From: Alphaproteobacteria bacterium
GTDB lineage: Bacteria > Pseudomonadota > Alphaproteobacteria > UBA9655
DNA: 62,195 nucleotides
NCBI GenBank assembly: GCA_019748065.1
Contig: JAIEQB010000040.1
Span: 1-62,195 of the forward strand
Direction of reading: 5' to 3'
Shown here: positions 53,185-62,180 of the stretch, piece after piece
Numbering within the stretch: the stretch's first letter is position 1
Layout of the letters: every line of letters begins with the position of its first letter
Program-made: the position numbers and the translations under genes
The notes under the pieces: generated by a model
What the model was told of the DNA's origin: nothing
Database searches by the model: none
What the model saw: the letters and a program-made list of their open reading frames with translations, nothing else

Positions 53185-53778
53185 TCAGCTCCAAAAAGCA
53201 GGTTTTGGCCGAATATCTAAGTGAACAAAGTTTGATTTAGGATAATACCCCACTCCGCCTGCCTTCAAAGAACGCGCTGCTTGGCACAACTCTTTTAAAG
53301 ATGTATGTTCCAGACAAACGTCAACCGCCTTTCCTTGCATATGCAAACTATTCTTTGCAACACCTTTGCTTTTCTTACGAAGGACCGCATTGGTTTGCTT
53401 AGAGCGATAACCACAGATTACTTGATAGGGGTCTTTAACGCCAAGAGTTGACTGAAGTTTATGCATAAGATCAAATAATTTTGCATCTATAGGATGTTCT
53501 AAATTATTGCGCCGGTCTCTTAAAAGATAAGTCAGGCGTTTAAGAGCCTCTGCATCATACTGGCCTTCTCGCCAATACATCCCCTCAAAATCTTCACCCG
53601 TATGAATATTATAGAGAGAGAGTTTCCTTGAGGAAAACTGAGGGCGAACTGAGGATAAACTAGATGCAACAAAAGTAGGAGTCACTGCAACGGCAAGAAA
53701 GGAAGAGGCGGCCATCAAAAATTTACGCCTTGAAAGCCTTAAACCTGAGTCAACACTTAATGTTTCATTCTTGCTCAT
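53185..53778 (-). CDS. DUF882/MepK-like peptidoglycan endopeptidase with Tat signal
   Basis: This 197-residue exported protein has a twin-arginine signal (SRRKFLMAASSFLAV) and a peptidase-M15-like domain. ICGYRSKQTNAVLRKKSKGV and the zinc site HMQGKAVDV followed by HLDIRPK match the YcbK/MepK family. E. coli MepK cuts 3-3 cross-links made by L,D-transpeptidases, and its gene neighbours ldtD there. Here the LdtD-like gene is 40 kb away. The folded export route (Tat) is common in the family. Confidence 0.88.
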   Translation of the reverse strand: MSKNETLSVDSGLRLSRRKFLMAASSFLAVAVTPTFVASSLSSVRPQFSSRKLSLYNIHTGEDFEGMYWREGQYDAEALKRLTYLLRDRRNNLEHPIDAKLFDLMHKLQSTLGVKDPYQVICGYRSKQTNAVLRKKSKGVAKNSLHMQGKAVDVCLEHTSLKELCQAARSLKAGGVGYYPKSNFVHLDIRPKPAFWS

Positions 53779-53945
53779 ATCTTTGTCTTACAATTCTTAA
53801 GCACAAATAACAAGTAAAAACACATATATTATATTTTCTGCAGACCTGAGTTAAAAATTAAACATCAGTCAGAAAATTAATGTTGACTTAATTTTTAAAG
53901 AATAATAGAAGTCTAAATATTGATATATGCAATACAGGTAATTTT

Positions 53946-55070
53946 ATGCTTCGAATTAAGAGTACTTTATTTCTTTTAATCACAATTTTCTGGACTTTTT
54001 ATCCTTACACAGAGGCTTTTGGAGGAGGAAAGAGAGATGAAGATCGTGGAAGAAACTCTACCCCAATTCACCATAAGATAAAAAAGAAAGATGAGCTCCG
54101 TTCGAAAAGATATGAGAAAAGAAGACAAACCAAAACAAAATCACCTGAAAGCAAATGTTATTTAGACTGGAATAATCCTTATACATACATCTTTTGTGGC
54201 CTTTTAATTACGACGGGAGTCATAGCTACCTATACAGCTATTCAATCAGGAAAAGCAAAAACATCTCTAGAAACAGCTTCATTTGTTGATAGAGCGGCTC
54301 CTTCTTCTTATTTTTCCCTTCATGACCCTATTCCTCTAGAAAATCGAAGAACACTCTTTGTTGATCTAGAAATAGCCTATAGACAAGCAGAGGCATGCGA
54401 GCCAGACACTGTTGAAGTTTTAGAGACACTCCCAAGCTCTCATCCTGCTAAAGAATTTCTTAAGCAATGTGATGAGATTAATACTCATTATGAGAGCCCT
54501 GAAACTTTGCCAGTTCTTAGCATTCCTTTTGATAAAACAGCTCCTGCATCTCAATTTAAAGTCGTTCCACAGTTTAGTTACTCTACAAGCACTGATGAAA
54601 TCCTTTTTACTGGAAATGTTATGAAGTGCGTAGCAATCGCCATCCACAATCCCGAACTTAAGATAGGAGGATTGGCTCATGTTGCTGGAGAAAATCTAGC
54701 TTACTTTGATAAGCACCTTCAAAGTGCGGAAAAATCTAAAACAGGAATTCATGAATTTATGGAAAGTGTAACTGGAACTGAAAGTCCAGCAGCACTGAAG
54801 GTAACGCTATTAAGTGGCTCGAAAGCTCATCTTGAATATTATGTTTCTTTAATGAAAAAATTTGGGTTTGTTAACTTTAATATTATTCAAAAAGATGAAT
54901 GGGGACTTAAAAAAAACAATTTTTATAAAAAACATTTCAGCAAAGGAAGTTTAGCTTTAGATCCTAAAGATGGCAGCATTTATCGAATTGAAAATGATAA
55001 ATCTGTTGGGGAATGGATGGGACCCCCTGCATCCTTTCCAGCACCTTTAAGACTTAAAAAGACGCTCTAA
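53946..55070 (+). CDS. Exported/membrane protein with CheD-like deamidase domain
   Basis: This 374-residue protein has an N-terminal signal-like helix (LFLLITIFWTFYPYTEA), a very basic segment (about 30-66), a membrane helix (FCGLLITTGVIATYTA, about 83-98), and then a soluble domain. That domain has FTGNVMKCVAIAIHNPELKI followed by GGLAHV, resembling the CheD receptor deamidase core. The putative triad Thr222-Cys228-His245 has the spacing of T. maritima CheD (Thr21-Cys27-His44). CNF-type toxins share this fold. No chemotaxis genes are nearby. I infer a possible glutamine deamidase or amidase acting outside the cytoplasm or on a host target; the rest of the protein is unrecognised. Confidence 0.55.
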   Translation: MLRIKSTLFLLITIFWTFYPYTEAFGGGKRDEDRGRNSTPIHHKIKKKDELRSKRYEKRRQTKTKSPESKCYLDWNNPYTYIFCGLLITTGVIATYTAIQSGKAKTSLETASFVDRAAPSSYFSLHDPIPLENRRTLFVDLEIAYRQAEACEPDTVEVLETLPSSHPAKEFLKQCDEINTHYESPETLPVLSIPFDKTAPASQFKVVPQFSYSTSTDEILFTGNVMKCVAIAIHNPELKIGGLAHVAGENLAYFDKHLQSAEKSKTGIHEFMESVTGTESPAALKVTLLSGSKAHLEYYVSLMKKFGFVNFNIIQKDEWGLKKNNFYKKHFSKGSLALDPKDGSIYRIENDKSVGEWMGPPASFPAPLRLKKTL

Positions 55071-55127
55071 AATTGTCTCCTGTAATGACCTCTCGACGAG
55101 GATTAGGTTTTCTGATAATTTTAACTC

Positions 55128-55727
55128 ATGAAATATGTAAGTTTGATCCTTTTTAGCTTTGCCCTTACCTCTTGCGCTTTATTAGAGACGCCTGAGCCTC
55201 TTCCCTTATATACCCTTCAAAGCGGCTCCTTTGAACAGTCAAATCTCCTCACTGACTCGATCGCTATTGATACGCCTTTATCTGAGGCCAGCTTGAATAC
55301 GAATCGTATTGCACTCACACCTTCTCCGTATCAAAGAGAATACTTTGCCGACGCCAGTTGGCCCGATCGCCTTCCTAATATATTTCAGGAAGCTCTCCTT
55401 GAGGGACTCAGTCAAAGATGGGGAGGGATTTACGTCAATCGCCTAAGAGTCGGCCTTCAAACAAAGTATGTTCTTCATACAGAAATACAGGACTTTTCAG
55501 TCCACAATGTGGAAACAACTCAAGCCGAAGCTACCCTGAAGGTAAGGTTTAAGTTGGTCAATTTAAGAGAGCGCAAAGTGATTTCTTCACACGTGTTTGA
55601 AGAAAAAGTCCCTCTTTGCGCCGTCACCATGGAGGGAATCATAACTGCCTTTAATGAAGGCACCCATATTCTTATACAAGACGCTATCTCTTGGATGGAA
55701 AAGGATGTTTTTAAACAAAATCATTAA
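55128..55727 (+). CDS. ABC-type transport auxiliary lipoprotein (PqiC-like)
   Basis: This 199-residue lipoprotein has a type II signal with lipobox (FALTSCA). The body matches the ABC_trans_aux family: LPLYTLQSG, IALTPSPYQREYFADASWPDRLPNI and the FQEALLEGLSQRW step. Members (PqiC, the C-terminal partner of MlaD-type systems) are outer-membrane lipoproteins that help lipid transport. Normally the gene follows an ABC ATPase, permease and MCE-domain gene; none is adjacent here, so it is an orphan. Confidence 0.85.
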   Translation: MKYVSLILFSFALTSCALLETPEPLPLYTLQSGSFEQSNLLTDSIAIDTPLSEASLNTNRIALTPSPYQREYFADASWPDRLPNIFQEALLEGLSQRWGGIYVNRLRVGLQTKYVLHTEIQDFSVHNVETTQAEATLKVRFKLVNLRERKVISSHVFEEKVPLCAVTMEGIITAFNEGTHILIQDAISWMEKDVFKQNH

Positions 55728-55799
55728 TTTTTAAAATTTCTCTTGATGTCCTGCGTCTCCTTGAAAATGCTCCCTTACTAACACTTTAAGCGACAATAA

Positions 55800-56092
55800 C
55801 TGTGTAACAGTCAACAATTCACTTGCTAAATAAAACAAGAGAAATGCTGAATATTTAGAAATATTTTTCGCACTGATTTTAGGTGCAGATTAAAAAAAGT
55901 TTTGGTATCATTCTCCTGTACTAGACGTTTCATTTGAGTCTTTTCCTCAAAAAAACACTCTCATGCGAGGGTGAAGGTTTTGGCATCTTAAATTTTACAA
56001 TGTTTATTTGAGACTCTGAGCGAATTGCTGTGTAACAGAAAGCTGCCTGGACGGTTCAAATAAAAAATGATAGGTTTGTCCCTAAGTAACAG
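55800..56092. promoter_or_regulatory. Three GTAACAG motifs upstream of DUF1622-dps
   Basis: CTGTGTAACAG occurs at 55800-55810 and again at 56028-56038, each forming a small CTGT/ACAG inverted repeat. A third GTAACAG is in CCCTAAGTAACAGGG at 56080-56094. Repeats of one motif ahead of an iron/stress gene pair could be regulator sites. No regulator is identified. Apart from this and the minus-strand terminator, the 377-base spacer shows no gene. Confidence 0.35.
55949..55973 (-). terminator. Minus-strand Rho-independent terminator in the DUF1622 spacer
   Basis: On the minus strand CACCCTC-GCAT-GAGAGTG (seven bp, one G-U) is followed by seven T. No minus-strand gene lies between it and 56105, so it implies a short untranslated minus transcript from that spacer. 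Confidence 0.5.
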
Positions 56093-56104
56093 GGAAATAC
56101 CTTC

Positions 56105-56473
56105 ATGGAAATCAAAACGCTTCTTTATCAAATTTTAGAAACAACCGTAACGCTTATTAATCTTTTTGGTATTATGATTGTCTTTTGGGGGTTTGTTGTT
56201 GCGGCAATTGCCTTTATTCGCATGAAACTTCATCGTCATGCTGTAGGTTATTTTCTCAAAGAAGCGAATGAAATTCGTGCTGTGTTAGGGACTTATATCC
56301 TCTTCGGTCTTGAATTTATGATCGCCGGAGACATCATTCATACCTTTATTAAACCAAGTCAGGAAGATTTGATTGTTTTGGCAACCATCGTTGCCATCAG
56401 AACAGTCATTAGCTATTTCTTAGGGCGAGAAGTAGATCAAGCTCAACGAGATGAAAAAAAGAAAAACGTCTAA
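56105..56473 (+). CDS. DUF1622 membrane protein
   Basis: This 122-residue protein has three predicted membrane segments. ALEFMIAGDI-type sequence (FGLEFMIAGDIIHTFIKPS) and LIVLATIVAIRTVISYFLGRE are the DUF1622 signatures. The family's function is unknown. It lies 15 bases before dps in the same direction, so they are probably co-transcribed and may share a stress role. Confidence 0.88.
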   Translation: MEIKTLLYQILETTVTLINLFGIMIVFWGFVVAAIAFIRMKLHRHAVGYFLKEANEIRAVLGTYILFGLEFMIAGDIIHTFIKPSQEDLIVLATIVAIRTVISYFLGREVDQAQRDEKKKNV

Positions 56474-56488
56474 AACAGGAGACACAAA

Positions 56489-56953
56489 ATGACGACTTAC
56501 CTTTCCTCAGAAACTCACCAACAAGTAACTCTAGCCCTTAAAGGCTATCTTGCAGATGCGACTCTTGTTTATTTTAAGACCCATACTTTTCATTGGAATG
56601 TGGAGGGACATCACTTTTACAGCCTTCACCTCATGTTTGAGAAGTTTTATGAAACGATTTGGGAGTCCTTAGATGAAATTGCAGAGCGTATTCGAGCCCT
56701 GGGAGAAAAGACGCCCCCTAATCTTGAAGCCCTTCTTAAAATGGCCTCCCTTAAAGAATCCACCGCGAACTTAGATGGCCTTATGATGGTGACAATTTTG
56801 CACGAAGATTATCTAGCGTTAGCTAAAAAAGCCCATGAAGTAGGCGCTATTGCTGAAGGTTTCGGTGATCAGGTAACAACAGATATCATGACAGAAAAGT
56901 CAGCATTTTTAGAAAAAGCGGCTTGGATGCTTCAAGCATCTATGACGAAGTAA
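56489..56953 (+). CDS. dps: Dps-type ferritin-like DNA protection protein
   Basis: This 154-residue four-helix protein forms 12-mers that oxidise and store iron with H2O2, sparing DNA. The ferroxidase residues are in THTFHWNVEGHHFYSLHLMF (His) and FYETIWESLDEIAERIRALG (Asp/Glu). It lacks a long basic N-terminal tail, so DNA binding may be weak. GGAGAC precedes the ATG. The stop overlaps convergent prfB by 14 bases. Confidence 0.94.
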   Translation: MTTYLSSETHQQVTLALKGYLADATLVYFKTHTFHWNVEGHHFYSLHLMFEKFYETIWESLDEIAERIRALGEKTPPNLEALLKMASLKESTANLDGLMMVTILHEDYLALAKKAHEVGAIAEGFGDQVTTDIMTEKSAFLEKAAWMLQASMTK

Positions 56954-58056
56954 TTTTTTGGGCCAAGGTGGCTTCAAGAAAAGCATCAATGTCTCCTTCG
57001 AGAACCCCATGGGCATTGCCTTTTTCCACATGGGTTCTTAAGTCCTTCACCATTTGATAAGGCTGAAGAACATAGGAGCGGATTTGATGGCCCCATCCAA
57101 TTTCTGCCTTGTTAGCCTCGGAAGCTTGGGCAGCTTCTTCTCGTTTTTTAAGCTCATGTTCATAAAGCCGCGCTTTTAACATGCTCATGGCTTGAGCACG
57201 ATTACGGTGTTGAGAACGATCATTTTGACACTGAACGACAATTCCTGTGGGAAGGTGAGTGACGCGAATAGCACTGTCAGTTTTATTAACATGCTGCCCC
57301 CCCGCTCCAGAAGCTCGATAAGTATCAACCCTTAGATCCTTATCTTCGATTTGAATATCAATGGCATCATCAACCTCAGGATAAGCCCAAACAGAAGCAA
57401 AACTAGTGTGACGCCGTGCATTCGCATCAAAGGGAGAAATGCGTACCAAACGATGAATCCCACTCTCTCCCTTGAGCCATCCATAGGGATGATCGGCGCC
57501 TTTTTGAGAACAAATTTTAAAAGTCGATGACTTAAGACCCGCTTCTTCTCCTGGACTTTCTTCAATCCACTCAATCTTGTAGCCCTTAGTTTCCGCCCAG
57601 CGAGTATACATGCGGGTCAGCATTAAGGCCCAATCTTGAGCTTCTGTACCACCGGCGCCGGCGTGAATTTCAATAAAGCAATTATTGGCATCCGCTTCTC
57701 CAGAGAGAAGAGTTTCGAGCCTCAAGCGTTGAATCAAGTGGTGGAGTTTTTCAATATCCTTTTCTCCAGCTTGAAGGATATCGGCCTCATTTTCAGCTTC
57801 TCCGAGCTCGATGAGCTCTTTAGCGTCCCGAAGCTCCTTTTCTATCTTCAAGATACGTTCAGAGGCGAGAGCCAGTTGATCACGCTCGCGCATGATTTTT
57901 TGAGCTCGTTCTGGATCATCCCAAAAGGTGGGATTTAAAACTTCCTTTTCCAGTTCTTGCAGGCGACTTTGAGCAGCATTCCAGTCAAAGATGCCTCCTC
58001 AGGAGTTCCAAACCCTCCTCAATTTCATGAAAAAGAGCTTCAATTTCTGTGCGCAT
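56940..58056 (-). CDS. prfB: Peptide chain release factor 2 with programmed +1 frameshift
   Basis: RF2 ends translation at UGA and UAA. The gene starts at ATG 58056 (AAGGA upstream). It reads 23 codons to CTT TGA (TGA at 57985-57987) and shifts +1 to GAC, giving HL-DWNAAQSRLQELE and the full protein of about 371 residues (join 58056-57988 and 57986-56940). AGGAGG just before CTTTGAC supplies the internal Shine-Dalgarno of the known autoregulatory frameshift. GGQ is present (RASGAGGQHVNKTDSAIRV). It follows pccA on the same strand by 60 bases. Confidence 0.96.
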
Positions 58057-58116
58057 TGATAATTATCCTTAGTTATATTATCGCTTTAGCATAGGACTCC
58101 TAAAGCCGACAAGGCT

Positions 58117-60045
58117 TTACTCAATTTTAATGAGGGGTTGGTCTAAATTTACCCTCTCTCCTTTTTTGATATAAACCATCTCAATAATGCCATCACAGGC
58201 TGATTGAAGAACATTCTCCATTTTCATAGCTTCAACGGCAGCAAGAGGTTGGCCTGTCTTAATAACATCTCCAGGTTTGACAAAAATATCGATGATCAGG
58301 CCAGGCATAGGGGCCTTGATAAGACGGAGAGTTTCAGAGGAGTGAGGAAGAGGCATATAGGGAATAAGATCAACAATCTGTGATGAAACAACCAAGATCT
58401 TAGCCGTATATCCATCCCATGACAGTTGTGTAAAAGGACTTTTCTTGTCAATTTGGAGCGTTATCTTTTCTCCATTAAATATTCCGTTAAAGAGAACTTT
58501 TCCTGGCTTCCAATCGGTTTTAATGTGTAATTTGTCAATAAGATAAGTGTCTTTCTCCACGGAAATCTTAACGGAATGGGGCTGCTGATTAATCAAAACA
58601 GTAAACTCAGCTTTGTTTAAATGATGTTGAATCAAAGACATAACGGCCGCAACACCAAGGGGAATTTGGGGATCAGAACTCATTTCTGGTGTAAAACCAT
58701 TCTCATAGAGCTCATCAAGGGTCGCCGTATTAAAATCCGCTTTTTTAAAAAAGGAAGTATGAACCAGAGATGATATAAAAGAAATGTTTGTAGAAACGCC
58801 CCTGATATAAAATTCATTAAGAGCACTTAGAAGTTTTGAAGAGGCCCGCTCTCGATCCGATTGATGCACACAAAGCTTACCAATCATAGGATCATAATAG
58901 GGAGAGATTACATCCCCTTCACGAACACCACTATCCACACGCACTTCTTCACCATCTATAGAAGGTTCTCTATAGGAAAAGAGGTAACCTATTGAAGGAA
59001 GGAATCCTTTTGTCGAATCTTCGGCATAAATTCGAGCTTCAATCGCATGGCCCTTAAACTGAATATCTTTTTGTTGATAACGAAGAGGCTCCTTTGCTGC
59101 TATGCGTACCATTTCTTCTACAAGATCAAGACCCGTCACCATCTCAGTTGTGGGATGTTCTACTTGAAGGCGGGTATTCATCTCCAGAAAGTAAAAGGTC
59201 TTGTCAGGACTGACCACAAACTCAACCGTACCTGCAGAATAGTATTGCACTTCTTTGACAAGACGAAGAGCGGCCTCGGTCATTTCCTCGCGCAACATTG
59301 GGGTTATGAAGGGGCTCGGGGCTTCCTCAATGACTTTTTGATGACGCCTTTGAAGAGAACACTCCCTTTCACCCAGGTGTATAGCATTACCAAAAGTATC
59401 TGCTAAAATTTGAATTTCGATATGTCGCGCACTTTCAATATATTTTTCAAGAAAAATACGACTATCTCCAAAGCTTGATTCAGCTTCATTCATAGCGCTT
59501 TTAACCGCGCCTAAAAGGGCATCAGAATTTTTAACAATTCTCATCCCTTTTCCACCACCACCTGCAGCGGCTTTAACCATAAGGGGATAGCCAATCTCTA
59601 CAGCGATCTTCTGAGCCTTTTGAGGGTCGGCGAGAGGCGTGTCCGTACCAGGAAGACAGGGAACGCTAGCGAGATGAGCTAGTTTTTTAGCTTCTAGCTT
59701 GTCGCCCATGGCAGCAATTGCTTTTGGAGGCGGCCCAATGAAAACAAGTCCCGCTTGCTGAACCGCCTCGGCAAAGGCAGAGTTTTCAGAAAGGAATCCA
59801 TAACCAGGGTGAATGGCCTCCGCCCCCATTTCTTTGGCTATCTTTATGATAGCCACCCCCTTCAAATAACTTTCTTGAGCAGGAGCAGGTCCTAAAAAAA
59901 ACGCTTCATCTGCCATTTGCACATGAAGCGCTCCCTCATCAGCTTCTGAATAAACGGCAAGAGCCTTTATTTCCATTCGTCGGAAAGTCCGAATAATCCG
60001 ACAAGCAATCTCGCCCCGATTGGCAATGAGAACTTTTTTAAACAC
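58117..60045 (-). CDS. pccA: Acetyl/propionyl-CoA carboxylase alpha subunit (biotin carboxylase + biotin carrier)
   Basis: This 642-residue protein carboxylates its own biotin using ATP and bicarbonate. MFKKVLIANRGEIACRIIRT, the ATP-grasp loop KAAAGGGGKGMRIVKN, HIEIQILADTFGNAIHLGERECS and EMNTRLQVEHPTTEMVTGLDL define the biotin carboxylase (about 1-450). The C-terminal biotinyl domain has the modified Lys in EAMKMENV. The start is GTG 60045. With PccB it makes methylmalonyl-CoA, most likely from propionyl-CoA. Confidence 0.95.
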   Translation of the reverse strand: MFKKVLIANRGEIACRIIRTFRRMEIKALAVYSEADEGALHVQMADEAFFLGPAPAQESYLKGVAIIKIAKEMGAEAIHPGYGFLSENSAFAEAVQQAGLVFIGPPPKAIAAMGDKLEAKKLAHLASVPCLPGTDTPLADPQKAQKIAVEIGYPLMVKAAAGGGGKGMRIVKNSDALLGAVKSAMNEAESSFGDSRIFLEKYIESARHIEIQILADTFGNAIHLGERECSLQRRHQKVIEEAPSPFITPMLREEMTEAALRLVKEVQYYSAGTVEFVVSPDKTFYFLEMNTRLQVEHPTTEMVTGLDLVEEMVRIAAKEPLRYQQKDIQFKGHAIEARIYAEDSTKGFLPSIGYLFSYREPSIDGEEVRVDSGVREGDVISPYYDPMIGKLCVHQSDRERASSKLLSALNEFYIRGVSTNISFISSLVHTSFFKKADFNTATLDELYENGFTPEMSSDPQIPLGVAAVMSLIQHHLNKAEFTVLINQQPHSVKISVEKDTYLIDKLHIKTDWKPGKVLFNGIFNGEKITLQIDKKSPFTQLSWDGYTAKILVVSSQIVDLIPYMPLPHSSETLRLIKAPMPGLIIDIFVKPGDVIKTGQPLAAVEAMKMENVLQSACDGIIEMVYIKKGERVNLDQPLIKIE

Positions 60046-60072
60046 CTAAAATCACACTTTGATTATGCAAAA

Positions 60073-60480
60073 CTATGATTTTGTTTTATCATCCACATTT
60101 TTCTGAAAAGAAGTCGTTTTCTTCTTCTTTTTTACGGTAGGTTTTAAAGTGGTTACTTCGATTTTAACTTCTGCCGCTTTTGACTTTTTTTCTTCTTTTG
60201 GCTTCTTTTCTTCCTTCATAAGGCGACGGACTTCTTGTTCTTCCCATTCAGTTGTTAAAAAAGGAACCATAACGTCAATTTGTGGCAGAAGACCTAAAGA
60301 AAAAGCGTGAACGCCGAGGCCAATTCCCCATCCAACGATGACCCAAATTGGCCAGAAGGTTCCACCACCAGAAATGGCCCAAATAAGAATAAGTCCGAGG
60401 TTTACAACCGTATAGATAAGAATATCTGTATAAAAACGACGTAATTTTTTGACATGTAATCGTGCTTGATGTTCATTCAT
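60073..60480 (-). CDS. 2TM-domain membrane protein
   Basis: This 135-residue protein has two closely spaced membrane helices (about 18-38 and 43-66), with RRFYTDILIYTVVNLGLILI and FWPIWVIVGWGIGLGVHAF matching the 2TM domain. A strongly charged Lys/Glu tail follows (KKPKEEKKSKAAEVK and on). GGGAG precedes the ATG. It sits between pccB and pccA with gaps of 22 and 27 bases, so it is inside the carboxylase operon. Its role there is not known. Confidence 0.75.
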   Translation of the reverse strand: MNEHQARLHVKKLRRFYTDILIYTVVNLGLILIWAISGGGTFWPIWVIVGWGIGLGVHAFSLGLLPQIDVMVPFLTTEWEEQEVRRLMKEEKKPKEEKKSKAAEVKIEVTTLKPTVKKKKKTTSFQKNVDDKTKS

Positions 60481-60502
60481 AGTTTTTCTCCCTTATTCTT
60501 TA

Positions 60503-62035
60503 TTATAGAGGTATATTATCATGTTTTTTCCATGGATTTTCAATTCTTTTATTTTTTAACATTTTTAAAGACCGGCAAATTCTCATCCGAGTTGTATGGG
60601 GTAGAATAATATCATCAATGTAGCCTCGACTAGCTGCCACAAAGGGATTTGTAAATTTCTCACCATATTCTTGTGTGTAGGCGTCAATTTTTTCCTTATT
60701 CTTGAGGTCTTTTTTAAAAAGAATTTCAACCGCCCCTCGAGGACCCATCACGGCAATTTCTGCAGAAGGCCACGCAAAATTGACATCTCCCCGTAAATGC
60801 TTTGAGCTCATCACATCATACGCCCCGCCATAGGCTTTGCGGGTTATCACCGTAACCTTTGGCACTGTTGCTTCTGCAAAGGCGAACAAAAGTTTAGAGC
60901 CATGTTTGATAATGCCGCCCTCTTCTTGCGTCGTTCCGGGAAGAAATCCAGGCACATCCACAAAGGTGACCAAGGGAATATTAAAGCAGTCACAAAACCT
61001 TACAAATCGGGCGGCTTTCCGGGAGGAATCGATGTCAAGACACCCGGCCAGGACGAGAGGCTGATTAGCAACAAACCCTACCGTCTCCCCCGCCATACGG
61101 GCAAAACCGATGATAATATTGGCGGCAAAGTCAGGCTGTAACTCATAAAAATCTCCTTCATCCACCACCTTTGTAAGAAGATCCTTCATATTATATCCCT
61201 TCGAAGAATTCATAGGGACAAGACGATCCAAAGAAAGATCCATACGATCGGGGTTGTCAGAGGTTTCCTTGAGAGGCGGAGCCTCCCGATTCGAGAGAGG
61301 CAAAAATTCAAAAAAGCGACGGACTTCGAGAAGGGCTTCAATATCATTTTCAAAGGCAAGATCGGCAACACCTGATTTTTGGGTATGGGCTAGGGCGCCT
61401 CCTAAATCCTCATGGCTAACGGTTTCATGAGTGACGGTTTTAACCACATCTGGCCCGGTGACATACATATAGGAGGAATGTTTCACCATAAAAATAAAAT
61501 CGGTCATGGCGGGCGAATAAACAGCACCTCCCGCGCAGGGGCCCATAATGACTGAAATTTGAGGAATCACGCCGGAAGCGAGAACATTACGTTGAAAAAT
61601 CGTGGCATATCCTGCCAGAGATTCAACGCCTTCTTGAATGCGTGCCCCCCCTGAATCATTGAGTCCGATGACAGGCGCCCCCACCTGGAGAGCCTTATCC
61701 ATAATCTTGGCAATTTTTTCTGCATGGGTTTCGCTTAAGCTGCCCCCAAATACAGTAAAGTCTTGAGAAAAAACAAAAACCTGGCGTCCTTGAATAGTTC
61801 CATAGCCTGTCACAACACCATCTCCAGGAATCTTATTATTTTCCATATGGAAATCATGACAGCGATGTTCTACAAACATATCCCATTCTTCAAAAGAATT
61901 GGGATCAAGCAAAACCCCCAGGCGCTCTCGGGCTGTCAATTTTCCCTTTTTATGCTGAGCTTCAATGCGCTTTTCTCCTCCGCCAGCTAAGGCTTTTAGA
62001 CGCATGATGTCGAGTCTTTTAAGAATATCTTTCAT
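60503..62035 (-). CDS. pccB: Propionyl-CoA carboxylase beta subunit (carboxyltransferase)
   Basis: This 510-residue protein transfers the carboxyl group from biotin to the acyl-Co[58 protein letters not shown] and the C-terminal [19 protein letters not shown] are hallmark motifs of PccB. Length equals the usual 510. It is first gene of the minus-strand pccB-2TM-pccA(-prfB) unit; its upstream region holds two inverted repeats. Confidence 0.96.
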   Translation of the reverse strand: MKDILKRLDIMRLKALAGGGEKRIEAQHKKGKLTARERLGVLLDPNSFEEWDMFVEHRCHDFHMENNKIPGDGVVTGYGTIQGRQVFVFSQDFTVFGGSLSETHAEKIAKIMDKALQVGAPVIGLNDSGGARIQEGVESLAGYATIFQRNVLASGVIPQISVIMGPCAGGAVYSPAMTDFIFMVKHSSYMYVTGPDVVKTVTHETVSHEDLGGALAHTQKSGVADLAFENDIEALLEVRRFFEFLPLSNREAPPLKETSDNPDRMDLSLDRLVPMNSSKGYNMKDLLTKVVDEGDFYELQPDFAANIIIGFARMAGETVGFVANQPLVLAGCLDIDSSRKAARFVRFCDCFNIPLVTFVDVPGFLPGTTQEEGGIIKHGSKLLFAFAEATVPKVTVITRKAYGGAYDVMSSKHLRGDVNFAWPSAEIAVMGPRGAVEILFKKDLKNKEKIDAYTQEYGEKFTNPFVAASRGYIDDIILPHTTRMRICRSLKMLKNKRIENPWKKHDNIPL

Positions 62036-62092
62036 CTTGGCTCCCTTATCTTGTTATTCTACAAGAAAAGAATGGTGCCACCAATACTCAAT

Positions 62093-62124
62093 AACAACCA
62101 GTGTTGTTAGCACATGATATGTGC
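62093..62124. promoter_or_regulatory. Two adjacent inverted repeats upstream of pccB
   Basis: AACAAC-CAGT-GTTGTT (62093-62108) and GCACAT-GAT-ATGTGC (62110-62124) lie side by side between divergent pccB and a gene beginning at 62181. Their spacing and symmetry fit operators for a dimeric regulator, but no known consensus is matched. Confidence 0.35.
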
Positions 62125-62180
62125 GAACTAAATAGCACTTCAATTGTCCGATAAGCGAGTATCTCCAGAAGGAGGTAGTT

